Shown here: positions 15,906-22,548 of the stretch, piece by piece
Layout of the letters: each line of letters opens with the position of its first letter
How positions within the stretch are numbered: the stretch's first letter is position 1
NCBI GenBank assembly: GCA_031290955.1
Contig: JAISLJ010000220.1
Span: forward strand, 1-22,548
Source: Zoogloeaceae bacterium
Lineage (GTDB): Bacteria > Pseudomonadota > Gammaproteobacteria > Burkholderiales > Rhodocyclaceae
Reading direction: 5' to 3'
DNA: 22,548 nt
Position numbers and translations under genes: made by a program
Notes under the pieces: generated by a model
The model's input: the letters and a program-made list of their open reading frames with translations, nothing else
The model's database searches: none
Told to the model about the DNA's origin: nothing

Positions 15906-15970
15906 AAGCGAAGGCGAGGCGGCGGGAAAGGCAGAGGCGGGGCAATCCGGATGTCAAGCGAAGGCGAGGC
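15906..15970 (+). repeat. 15-bp direct repeat pair
   Basis: AAGCGAAGGCGAGGC occurs at 15906-15920 and again at 15956-15970, period 50 bp, in otherwise featureless DNA after zipA. Confidence 0.7.
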
Positions 15971-16156
15971 AATCCCGATCCGCCAATCCGTTTGCAAGTG
16001 CTGGAGAGGGTGGCCGGAAGACGGGGAAGCGCAAATCCATGCGGCGCGGTGGAGACTTTCCATCGGGAGAGAGTGAAAAGCCTGTCGCCTTATGGATCAG
16101 AACAACAACTCCCCCGCCCTCCGGTCACCCTCCCGGTACACCTCGCCATTGCGGAT

Positions 16157-16202
16157 ATATGCGGCGCTTTGCGCCGGAGGATGAACGCCCTCTCCTGTCG
16201 CT
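16157..16202 (+). repeat. Dispersed 46-bp repeat, first copy
   Basis: This stretch begins ATATGCGGCGCTTTGCGCCGG and matches 16403-16448 at 45 of 46 positions by eye. Its first 24 bases (from the base before) are the reverse complement of 16341-16364. Confidence 0.9.
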
Positions 16203-16283
16203 ACCGCGACACCCAAGCGACGCGGCAATCCACCGACGTTTATCTGTGCGATGCCCTCCCCGTCCGCGCCGCCGCTTGCCTTC

Positions 16284-16405
16284 CTCTCGCCCGCTTGGCG
16301 GGAGAGAGTGCCCCGGCAGGGGCGAGAGAGGGTGTGCACACTCCGGCGCAAAGCGCCGCATATGTTTCCTTGGGCGCTTCTGTTGTGCAAAGGGAGGAAG
16401 AAATA
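16284..16405 (+). repeat. Composite dispersed repeat, copy A
   Basis: This ~122-bp element matches 22027-22149 in the same orientation. The first 49 bp (16284-16332) are identical; over the whole length I count about 9 mismatches and one 1-bp gap. It contains overlapping stem-loops: CTCTCGCCCGC with GCGGGAGAG, GCCCC with GGGGC, and a GGCGC-AAA-GCGCC palindrome. Confidence 0.92.
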
Positions 16406-16426
16406 TGCGGCGCTTCGCGCCGGAGG
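16341..16426. repeat. REPIN-like long inverted repeat
   Basis: The 24 bases at 16341-16364 and those at 16403-16426 are inverted copies with one or two mismatches, and the pairing continues partly inward. The arms themselves contain the short palindrome GGCGC-N3-GCGCC. The layout is that of two REP-like units in inverted orientation around a ~38-nt centre. Confidence 0.7.
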
Positions 16427-16448
16427 ATGAACGCCCTCTCCTGTCGCT
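16403..16448 (+). repeat. Dispersed 46-bp repeat, second copy
   Basis: Matches 16157-16202 at 45 of 46 positions; the copies start 246 bp apart. It ends where the 19-bp hairpin at 16447 begins. Confidence 0.9.
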
Positions 16449-16487
16449 GCCTTCCCCTCCCCCGCCGAGCGGGGGAGGGGAAGGCAG
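16447..16487. terminator. Perfect 19-bp hairpin downstream of pilY1
   Basis: 16447-16465 and 16469-16487 are exact reverse complements around a 3-nt loop (CGA), mostly C/G. It lies 70 bp beyond the pilY1 stop. No T-run follows on either strand, so it may be a Rho-resistant structural or RNA-protecting element rather than a classical intrinsic terminator. Confidence 0.6.
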
Positions 16488-16509
16488 GCGGCTGCGTCCG
16501 CGTTATACC

Positions 16510-16532
16510 CCTTGCCCCTTGGGGGGGCAAGG
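16510..16532 (-). terminator. Hairpin just after the pilY1 stop
   Basis: CCTTGCCCC (16510-16518) and GGGGCAAGG (16524-16532) form a 9-bp stem with a 5-nt loop, 24 nt beyond the pilY1 stop. It lacks a T-run, but position and stability fit a 3' end element. Confidence 0.45.
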
Positions 16533-16556
16533 AGCGGTTTGGCGAAAACGCTCATC

Positions 16557-19500
16557 TCAGCGAATCCGCAGGAGATACCGGCGGCCTTGGACGCCATGTT
16601 CGGGGTTGTTGGCAACCGCCGTGATGCCGCCCCTGCCGCCCACATACTTGGTGTCGCCGCGCGAGGTCGCGCCGCCGCCGGTCATGCCGACCCGCTTGCC
16701 GCTTGCCACTTCGCCGCCCACCAGGTCATTGGCGTCACCAAACTGGCCGTCCCCATCCAGGTCGAAGGCGCTGAATTTCAGGCGCGAACCCCATTGCGGA
16801 TCCAGTTCGTAGAGCCAGCCGTCGGCGCCATCCACCGCGCAGTCTTCGCCGGTGGGGATGATGCTGGTGAAGATCACGCGATCATCCCAGACCAGTGGCT
16901 TGGCAATCACACGCTCGCCTTCTTTCTTGCTGTTATAGACCAGGTCGAGACGGAAACCGTTCCGCGTCAGGCCGCTCTTCAGATTGCCGCTCGTGTCCAG
17001 TTGGTTGGCCGAGACCACGCGCACATCCGAGACCGTGGGGTCCGAGCAGTTCGTGACGTTGGTGCTGCAAACGCTCTTCTTGACTTCATTGGCGATCGTC
17101 TGCGCCACAAGGTCCGCCGGCTTCAGCGGCAAGCCCGCGGCGGTGCTGTCGCAAGCGGTGGCCATGCCGCAGGGATCGCGCACGCCGTAGATGCTTTGCA
17201 CGGCGTTCGAATTGCCGTCCTTGATCTCCAGGTATTTGCCGGTCCCGAAGTACACCATGACGTTACCATTGATGCGCGCCACTTCCGGCTGGCCGGTGAT
17301 CGGCTGATCCTTGCCTGCCTCGAAGAGGAGGACGCCCGCGTTGGTATTGACGTCGCCAGTCAGATTGTTCAGCGGGAAGCGCCACAGGTTGCCGCGCAGG
17401 TCGCCCGCATAGGCGACGTCCGCATCGCCATCCTGGTCGAAATCCGCCACGATCGGGGCGGAAAGGCCGTTGGCCGTGGTGAGCGCTTGGTCGGCGTTGC
17501 GATAAACGTCCAGCACGGCAACGGGGCTGCCATCCTTGAGGTTCACCACGTAGAGGGCGGCACGATTCCCCGTGCTGTTGTAGCCGTTTCCGAAGATGGC
17601 CGTCCATTGTGTAGTCGTCGTCCCGCTTGCGGAATTGCTCAGCAAGGCAACGCTGGCCTTGCCGACCGTAAGCGCGCCGATCTTGCCATAGCGGGGTTCC
17701 GTCGTGATTTCGCTGGAAATTTCCCAGAGCTTCTGGATGTTGTCCGGTTGTCTTTCGATATCCAGCGCGTAGTATGCGCCGCCGCCGTAGCCAGCCGCGC
17801 CCACCAGCACGGTATGCCAGCCCTGGACATCGTTTTCGCCGGGTCCCGGGATGAAGGCGTCGCCCACGGAAATCTCGCCATCCACATAGAACTCATGGGA
17901 ATAGTTCGGGTCGGCAAGCGACGCAAGTTTGCCGCGCGCGTGATAGGGGATGAAGGCAAACACTTCCCTGCCGCCGGTGCCCGCGCCGCGGCTGCCATCC
18001 GCCGTGGGGTTGGGCGAGGCGTCGAAAGCGTGCAGCATGCCATCGTTCGCGCCCACCCAGATGAGTTCCTTGCGATCCTTGTTGCCGGCCACTCCCGAGA
18101 GCGAAACCTTGCGCGTCGTGTAGGCAGTGCGTTGCGCCGACGTGAGCGCGCCTGCCGTGCTCCAGCCGAAATCGTCATTGCCCACGAACAGCGGCGAGGA
18201 ATTGACGATATCCCCCAGCACATGGCGTTCGGGCGGCACCTGGTGCGCGGTACTCTTGTTGCTGCCATCGTCCTTGCAGGGTTCCGGGGCCGCGTCCGTG
18301 CCGCAGATGATGTCCAGGTCCGAGGTATCGCGGCTCCTGTATTTGCCGGTGCCGTCATCCTTCTTTTCGTTCGCGGCGTCGCCGTACAGGTAGTCGATCA
18401 GGGTTTTCTCGCCCGCTGGCGCGCCAGGATCCAGGTCGGCATCGGTCAGCGCGATGAGGGACACCATCGGCCCGGTCGCCCCGTCGCCCCAACCCTTGCT
18501 CACGTAGATGTAGCGACTCGTCTTGCCTTGCGTGTTCAGGATGCCTGCCTGGCCGCTTTCGTCCTTGCTGCTGACGCGCCAATCCGGCATCGCCCACGGG
18601 TCGCCTTCCCGCACGCACTTGGCGCGCTCGTTGTAGCCCGTCTTCCAGGTGGGCGGCGAGACCGTGGTATTCAAGTCCCTGGAGACATCCTTGCCGGAGC
18701 AAATGCGGTGGGCATCAAGGTCGCCAAACCAGTTGTTGGAACTGAAGCTGGCGAAATACAGGAGCGGCGTATTGGGGGAGCCGCCATTGCTTTCCACCCG
18801 CGTGAAGGAAAGGCCGCCTTCCCGCAGGGCTTCCATCCCCTTTTTCAGGGCCGCGGTGAACTCTTCCGGCGATTCCACCGAGTAATAGCCGCCATGCCCG
18901 TTGATCGACGCATGCAGAAGATCGTTGCCGAACTTGTAGCGGCGCGGCGCATGCAGGCCTATGTCCGTCGTCGGGTCGCACCATTCCTGGCCGCCGGTGC
19001 CGTCGCCCCTCGGATGCGGGACAGCACATTCGGGGGGCGTAATGATCTGGGCGTTGTAGCCCCAGCCGGGCTTGCCCACCAGGGCGGCGGTGGGGTCGAT
19101 GCTGGCCCTGTCCCCCAGTTGCAGGACCACGGTATTCATGTGCTGCCAGTAGGCCTGGTCTTCCCCGCTGTAGGGCACGTTGTTGCGGAACTCGTCCGTA
19201 TTGGCGGTATCGCCGATCAGCAGGTCGCTCTTCCAGTAGGCCATGGCCACATCGGCCAGGGTGTTCGGGTACCCCGCATAATTGGTCTCGCCGGGCCTTA
19301 CCCCCGAACCCGTCAGGGGCACGTTGATCCTGTCCGCAAACGGCAGTTGCGGGAAATAGGGGTACTGTTCGCCCCGCGCCCCGCGCGGCGCTTCGGAAAG
19401 ACGCCAATCGCCAAAGGTGTTGCTGCTGCCCGGCATATACCGGTTGTCATTATACGTGCTCGCATTGGCTTCGGCCGCCTTGCCCATGCAGTCGGTGCCG

Positions 19501-21413
19501 CCATCCGGGATGATGAAGCTCTGGCCGCTGATGCCATCCTGGTCGCCGCGGGCGCACTCATTCACCGGCCTGTTATCATTGTGGACATAGTAAATTCCGG
19601 CGGTGACGAGCACCAGGAAGCTTTTCCGGCAGGCCTGGATCGCCTGCGGTTTGTAGGTTTTCCCTTCCGGCGCCTGCTCCTTGGTCAGGCCGGGATAGCG
19701 CGACCACGGGCCTCTTACGTCCTTCAGGCGATAGTATTCGCCCACCTCGCCCACGGCGCGGCGCAGCCCGGCAAAGGCGGTGTCGCGCGCTTCACCGGAA
19801 CGTGCCGTCTTGCCGCCTGTATCATTGTCGCTGAGATCAGCATTATGTTCCTGCTCCAGCTTTTGGTCTGAAAGCGTAGCCGTGCCCAGGCTGAAGAGGT
19901 AATCAAAGACCTGGTCCTTGAACTTCTGTCCTTGATAGGCATCTGGCACGCTCTCGTCATCGTCATCGAAATTCCGGAAAGGGCGCACGCCGCGCTCAAG
20001 GCCGTAAAAACCACCCCCGTTCACGGCGGACGCCATGCCATCCACCAACTGGGCATGCAGACCCGCCCGGAAGTCCGCCCGCGTCCCGCCCCACGCAGCG
20101 GGATTCTGGCTCTTGAAGGCGCGCCCGTTCTCGCAATGGTGCAAATCGCCCGCCGCCCAGCTCGCATCGCAATCGGCGTGTTGCACCTTGCCGCCCCCGG
20201 CGGCCGTGACGCCAAAACCAATGCGCAAGTCGCTGTCCAGATCGTTCAGGACCTCGCTCACGGCGGATTTCATCAGATTGACGCGGGTGCCGTAGTAGGA
20301 ATACCAGTTGGCGAAATTCGTCTTCGCCTCGTCCTCCGACATGCCCGTCAATTCCAGATCACGCGGCGAACCCACTTCCACGATTTCAAAGCAGACCTGG
20401 AATGGGTCCGCAAAGGTTAGCCCACCGGGGGCATCCCGCCACCCCGACATGGCAGAGTGCCCCGTCGCAAGATTGGCGTCACTGGTGCCGGAACCCGTGA
20501 GATCCGCAATGCTCCATTTCTTGCACTCGTTGCCACTCGTGGACGAGCACCAGGCGGGGTAGTAGTCCACCTCGGTATCGGTTGGGTCCAGGTCGATGAT
20601 GTTGTACAGCGGCCCGGTCAGGCTCCCCTTGCGCACCTGGTACACGCAGCCCCCCGTGTATCCCACCTTCGGCCCGATCCTTGCTTGGCTCTTCGGGTTT
20701 GCCGGGTTGAAATACGTGTAATAGGCACTGCGGGGCGCTTCGTCCGCGTAGGTGTGGCTGCAATCGCTAGGATCGTAAGTGGTGCCCGTGTATGTGCAAT
20801 TGCTGTTGTTGTCCGGCTGCGAGCGGCTGTAGACAGTCAAACCGCCAAAGGTGCGGTCGCGGTACCACTTGCTCAAATCAACGGGGACCAGGGGATTGGG
20901 CGCGCCCGCGCCATAGCCATCCCGCCAGGCGGCAGTGAAGCTGGAATCCGGGTAATACTGCTTGACGCAGGTGCCGCTGGAGCAATCATCGGCCTTGCGC
21001 GGCGGCGTGTATTTTTTCTCGGGATTGTAGGCCAGCTTGTTGAGGTAATAACTGCGGGCGGCAAGGTTCTGGTAATGGGGCCGGGCATAGTCGCCCGTCG
21101 TCCGCATGCCGAATTCGGGCACGTTGATGGGCAGTTGCGAAGACTGCATCAGGAACGAATTATCAAAGAGAAAGAAAATATTCGGCGCCTGCGCCCCCCC
21201 CACAATCAAGGGCTGGCGAGAGGCTTCGATTTTCTCGATGCTCGCCGCCGCCGCTTCCGTCGCCTGGAAAAGCAGGAACGCCGTCAAGACCGCCCCGAGC
21301 GCCGGAGTGATTCCCGGACGGATTCCAAATGCCGATTTCGGGGGGGAATGGCATGCAGTTTGCGATATCTGGGCGCGCCCCGCCTGGGCCTGCCCGGTTC
21401 GAGAAGTATTCAT
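16557..21413 (-). CDS. pilY1: PilY1/PilC-type type IV pilus tip-associated protein
   Basis: PilY1/PilC proteins act in type IV pilus assembly, adhesion and surface sensing. The product has 1618 residues, large for the family. The ATG at 21413 is chosen over one at 21470 because a strong GGAGG lies 8 nt before it. A long N-terminus leads to a signal-peptide-like hydrophobic segment (about residues 36-57, ending in Ala4). A von Willebrand A-like start follows, NIFFLFDNSFLM, where the metal motif is altered: Asp84 and Ser86 are kept but Leu88 replaces the second Ser of DxSxS. The PilY1 beta-propeller begins near residue 1060 with RHVLGDIVNSSPLFVG. A calcium-loop motif, DFDQDGDADVAYAGDLRGNLWRF, lies near 1324. 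No minor pilin genes (fimT, pilV, pilW, pilX) are adjacent. Repeats flank it on both sides. Confidence 0.92.
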   Translation of the reverse strand: MNTSRTGQAQAGRAQISQTACHSPPKSAFGIRPGITPALGAVLTAFLLFQATEAAAASIEKIEASRQPLIVGGAQAPNIFFLFDNSFLMQSSQLPINVPEFGMRTTGDYARPHYQNLAARSYYLNKLAYNPEKKYTPPRKADDCSSGTCVKQYYPDSSFTAAWRDGYGAGAPNPLVPVDLSKWYRDRTFGGLTVYSRSQPDNNSNCTYTGTTYDPSDCSHTYADEAPRSAYYTYFNPANPKSQARIGPKVGYTGGCVYQVRKGSLTGPLYNIIDLDPTDTEVDYYPAWCSSTSGNECKKWSIADLTGSGTSDANLATGHSAMSGWRDAPGGLTFADPFQVCFEIVEVGSPRDLELTGMSEDEAKTNFANWYSYYGTRVNLMKSAVSEVLNDLDSDLRIGFGVTAAGGGKVQHADCDASWAAGDLHHCENGRAFKSQNPAAWGGTRADFRAGLHAQLVDGMASAVNGGGFYGLERGVRPFRNFDDDDESVPDAYQGQKFKDQVFDYLFSLGTATLSDQKLEQEHNADLSDNDTGGKTARSGEARDTAFAGLRRAVGEVGEYYRLKDVRGPWSRYPGLTKEQAPEGKTYKPQAIQACRKSFLVLVTAGIYYVHNDNRPVNECARGDQDGISGQSFIIPDGGTDCMGKAAEANASTYNDNRYMPGSSNTFGDWRLSEAPRGARGEQYPYFPQLPFADRINVPLTGSGVRPGETNYAGYPNTLADVAMAYWKSDLLIGDTANTDEFRNNVPYSGEDQAYWQHMNTVVLQLGDRASIDPTAALVGKPGWGYNAQIITPPECAVPHPRGDGTGGQEWCDPTTDIGLHAPRRYKFGNDLLHASINGHGGYYSVESPEEFTAALKKGMEALREGGLSFTRVESNGGSPNTPLLYFASFSSNNWFGDLDAHRICSGKDVSRDLNTTVSPPTWKTGYNERAKCVREGDPWAMPDWRVSSKDESGQAGILNTQGKTSRYIYVSKGWGDGATGPMVSLIALTDADLDPGAPAGEKTLIDYLYGDAANEKKDDGTGKYRSRDTSDLDIICGTDAAPEPCKDDGSNKSTAHQVPPERHVLGDIVNSSPLFVGNDDFGWSTAGALTSAQRTAYTTRKVSLSGVAGNKDRKELIWVGANDGMLHAFDASPNPTADGSRGAGTGGREVFAFIPYHARGKLASLADPNYSHEFYVDGEISVGDAFIPGPGENDVQGWHTVLVGAAGYGGGAYYALDIERQPDNIQKLWEISSEITTEPRYGKIGALTVGKASVALLSNSASGTTTTQWTAIFGNGYNSTGNRAALYVVNLKDGSPVAVLDVYRNADQALTTANGLSAPIVADFDQDGDADVAYAGDLRGNLWRFPLNNLTGDVNTNAGVLLFEAGKDQPITGQPEVARINGNVMVYFGTGKYLEIKDGNSNAVQSIYGVRDPCGMATACDSTAAGLPLKPADLVAQTIANEVKKSVCSTNVTNCSDPTVSDVRVVSANQLDTSGNLKSGLTRNGFRLDLVYNSKKEGERVIAKPLVWDDRVIFTSIIPTGEDCAVDGADGWLYELDPQWGSRLKFSAFDLDGDGQFGDANDLVGGEVASGKRVGMTGGGATSRGDTKYVGGRGGITAVANNPEHGVQGRRYLLRIR

Positions 21414-21421
21414 TTTGTTTG

Positions 21422-21426
21422 CCTCC
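21422..21426 (-). promoter_or_regulatory. Ribosome binding site of pilY1
   Basis: GGAGG on the minus strand, 8 nt before the ATG at 21413. It decides the start in favour of MNTSRTG over the longer frame. Confidence 0.85.
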
Positions 21427-21519
21427 GGAAAGTTCACTTGCAACACTACATCCTCGCTGCGAAATGGCATCGCGCAATCGCAATGTCCTCACACCGAAGC
21501 AATTTCGCCCACGTTCGCT

Positions 21520-21540
21520 GTGTCATGACCAGCATGACAC
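21520..21540. promoter_or_regulatory. Operator-like inverted repeat upstream of pilY1
   Basis: GTGTCATG (21520-21527) and CATGACAC (21533-21540) are perfect 8-bp arms with a 5-bp spacer, the form expected of a dimeric regulator site. They lie about 107 bp upstream of pilY1. A further half-site CATGACA occurs at 21592-21598. Confidence 0.5.
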
Positions 21541-21614
21541 CAAAAAGACAACGCAAGCAATGTAGCCTGCATTAAACCCGTTCCCCCAGACCATGACAAC
21601 AAAAATTCGATATC

Positions 21615-21630
21615 CGGCGAATATTCGCCG
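21615..21630. promoter_or_regulatory. 16-bp perfect palindrome
   Basis: CGGCGAATATTCGCCG reads the same on both strands, with no spacer. It lies about 200 bp upstream of pilY1 in AT-richer DNA than its surroundings and could be a regulator site. Confidence 0.45.
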
Positions 21631-21659
21631 ATGGACGGAGAGATAGACCAGGCGCAACG

Positions 21660-21681
21660 ATTGCAATTCTATTGCAATTGC
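21660..21681. promoter_or_regulatory. Paired ATTGCAATT motifs, 11-bp period
   Basis: ATTGCAATT occurs at 21660-21668 and 21671-21679. ATTGCAAT is itself a palindrome, and GCAATTGC (21674-21681) overlaps the second copy. An 11-bp period would put both copies on the same DNA face. Confidence 0.4.
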
Positions 21682-21836
21682 GCATTTCCCATTTGCAAGC
21701 CCGGAAAATTCCATGCCCGCCGCACATTTCATTCCAGGCAAAACCCGCCCCACCAAGACAAGAGGAACCCGCAAACACCCGTCGGATAAGGGTTCATGCC
21801 AAAGACAACAAGGCAGAAACCCGCAAGAACAGGCCC

Positions 21837-21878
21837 AATGCCCCCCGAAACAAAACGAATGCCCCCCGGAACAAGCCG
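21837..21878 (+). repeat. Imperfect 21-bp tandem repeat, two copies
   Basis: AATGCCCCCCGAAACAA (21837-21853) recurs as AATGCCCCCCGGAACAA (21858-21874), with a 21-bp period. Confidence 0.75.
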
Positions 21879-22026
21879 CACATCCAGCACTTTGTCATGC
21901 CAAAACCCGCAAACCCACGCCCTCCCGGCAAACGGCAATTGCCCCACGCGCAAAAAAGCCACCACAAACCCGTTCCCAAATGGATGGAAAAGCGGGTGAA
22001 AAAGCGGACAAATCCCGCTCGCTTCT

Positions 22027-22149
22027 CTCTCGCCCGCTTGGCGGGAGAGAGTGCCCCGGCAGGGGCGAGAGAGGGCGTCCACCCCTCCGGCGCAAAGCGC
22101 CGCATATGTTTCCTTGAGCGCTTCTGTTGCGGAAAGCCTGGAAGAAATA
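22027..22149 (+). repeat. Composite dispersed repeat, copy B
   Basis: Same orientation as copy A at 16284-16405; the first 49 bp are identical. After 22149 the two copies differ: here the second palindromic arm is replaced by another small palindromic stretch (AGCGTCGCTGCGCTCCGC), so the REPIN-like hairpin of copy A is not kept. Confidence 0.92.
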
Positions 22150-22200
22150 AGCGTCGCTGCGCTCCGCAAGGAACAACTCCCTCACCCGGCGCTTCGCGCC

Positions 22201-22227
22201 ACCCTCTCCCGCCAAGCGGGCGAGGGT
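22201..22227. terminator. Hairpin at the end of repeat B region
   Basis: ACCCTCTCCCGC (22201-22212) pairs with GCGGGCGAGGGT (22216-22227) over 12 bp with one mismatch and a 3-nt loop. There is no T-run. It may be part of the repeat family rather than a gene's terminator. Confidence 0.4.
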
Positions 22228-22370
22228 AAGAATATGGACGCATTCGCGCCAAATGGTGGAGGTGGATTGCCACGGGCCTTTGGCCCCTCGCAATGGAAAG
22301 GGTTTGCCCTTCTGATCCCTGAGCGCCAAATCAGTTAAAATCCTCGCCTTGCCTTTTTCCTTCCGCACTG

Positions 22371-22548
22371 ATGACCGCCCGCCTCCGCGAAATTCCCTAC
22401 AACTACACTTCCTTCTCTGACCGCGAAGTCGTCATTCGCCTGTTGGGGGAGGAAAACTGGCGGATGCTGGATGAGCTTCGCGGGGAGCGGGTCACGGGGC
22501 AGTCGGCGCGGATGCTCTATGAAGTGTTGGGCGACATCTGGGTGGTGC
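22371..22548 (+). CDS. FAD-linked oxidoreductase with DUF3683 N-terminus (3' end outside window)
   Basis: The frame opens at the ATG at 22371 and stays open to the window's end, giving 59 complete codons. The translation begins MTARLREIPYNYTSFSDREV and continues through IRLLGEENW and GQSARMLYEVLGDIWVV. I recognise this as the N-terminus of a large (over 1200 residues) FAD/FMN-binding, D-lactate-dehydrogenase-like oxidoreductase family annotated with DUF3683, common in Betaproteobacteria. Only the N-terminal domain is visible; the flavin-binding and Fe-S parts would lie beyond the window, so the substrate cannot be inferred. A TAAAAT at 22336-22341 could be a -10 element. The preceding 950 bp are non-coding and repeat-rich. 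Confidence 0.82.
   Translation, partial: MTARLREIPYNYTSFSDREVVIRLLGEENWRMLDELRGERVTGQSARMLYEVLGDIWVV

Larger units (their letters stand above)
15864..16556. other. Repeat-rich intergenic region between zipA and pilY1
   Basis: About 690 bp with no convincing gene. It holds a 15-bp direct repeat (15906-15920 and 15956-15970), a 46-bp direct repeat (16157-16202 and 16403-16448), a composite repeat also found at 22027-22149, and two strong hairpins near the pilY1 3' end. Open frames here run through the repeats and look like repeat-derived artefacts. Confidence 0.8.
21414..22370. other. Long intergenic region between pilY1 and the FAD-oxidoreductase gene
   Basis: About 950 bp with no convincing gene. 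The pilY1-proximal third holds the palindromic sites at 21520, 21615 and 21660. The middle (about 21700-22010) is A/C-rich on the plus strand and contains a two-copy 21-bp repeat. The last part holds composite repeat copy B and a hairpin at 22201-22227. Open frames here cross the repeats and show no recognisable domain. Confidence 0.75.

Noticed and set aside
16157..16448. Possible CRISPR array because of recurring ~46-bp units
   Set aside because: Only two direct copies plus one inverted, with unequal spacing and no spacer-repeat regularity or cas genes.
15992..16645. Open frames on both strands in the zipA-pilY1 gap
   Set aside because: Their translations come from repeated DNA (for example LAGESAPAGAREG and MRRFAPE strings that recur at 22000-22200), the mark of repeat-derived false genes.
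16512..19871. A 1119-codon open frame antisense to pilY1
   Set aside because: It lies opposite clear PilY1 propeller motifs and shows no family features; explained by codon bias of the real gene.
21520..21540. A sigma-54 type -24/-12 promoter overlapping the GTGTCATG site
   Set aside because: A GG-N10-GC spacing exists on the minus strand, but the -12 box reads CAGC instead of TTGC and the rest of the consensus is poor.
21672..22229. A 185-codon basic, proline-rich frame in the right intergenic region
   Set aside because: Its second half is translated composite repeat, it has no known domain and no good ribosome binding site. A small gene in 21700-22000 cannot be fully excluded.

Overview
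The window is GC-rich, densely coded chromosomal DNA, most likely from a betaproteobacterium. The reasons are the smc-zipA pair, the ygfZ / mltG-tmk-holB block, the eno-ftsB pair, and at the right edge the start of a large FAD-linked oxidoreductase whose N-terminus matches a family (DUF3683) I know from Betaproteobacteria. The species cannot be named from this sequence.

Layout, left to right. (1) 1-431: the 3' part of an HNH endonuclease gene that enters from the left edge. (2) 485-3192, plus strand: enolase (eno), the divisome protein FtsB, and an LD-carboxypeptidase of the LdcA/S66 type. (3) 3207-5472, minus strand: chorismate synthase (aroC) and the folate-dependent Fe-S maintenance protein YgfZ, with a promoter-like and hairpin element between them. 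(4) 5598-8361, plus strand: mltG, tmk and holB, the last two joined by 4-bp stop/start overlaps. A symmetrical TATAAT-type -10 lies between the divergent ygfZ and mltG. holB carries a perfect 4 x 15-bp tandem repeat near its start. (5) 8401-11013, minus strand: an AsmA-family protein followed by a TonB-family protein. (6) 11110-15863, plus strand: smc and zipA, overlapping by 1 nt. (7) 15864-16556: non-coding, repeat-rich DNA. (8) 16557-21413, minus strand: a solitary 1618-residue PilY1/PilC-type pilus protein. (9) 21414-22370: non-coding DNA with several palindromic operator-like sites near pilY1, then a second copy of the repeat seen in region 7. (10) 22371 to the right edge: the start of the FAD-linked oxidoreductase.

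How the genes fit together. Most are housekeeping: glycolysis, aromatic amino acid synthesis, DNA replication (tmk, holB), chromosome segregation (smc), cell division (ftsB, zipA) and wall turnover (mltG, ldcA). The accessory part is the pilY1 segment. It lies between two direct copies of a roughly 122-bp composite repeat, at the place next to zipA where ligA is usual in Betaproteobacteria. No transposase, CRISPR array, tRNA or rRNA was seen. I did not find a clearly new multi-gene system. The best leads are the repeat-bracketed pilY1 segment, its palindromic upstream sites, the REPIN-like hairpin repeats, and the holB tandem repeat.
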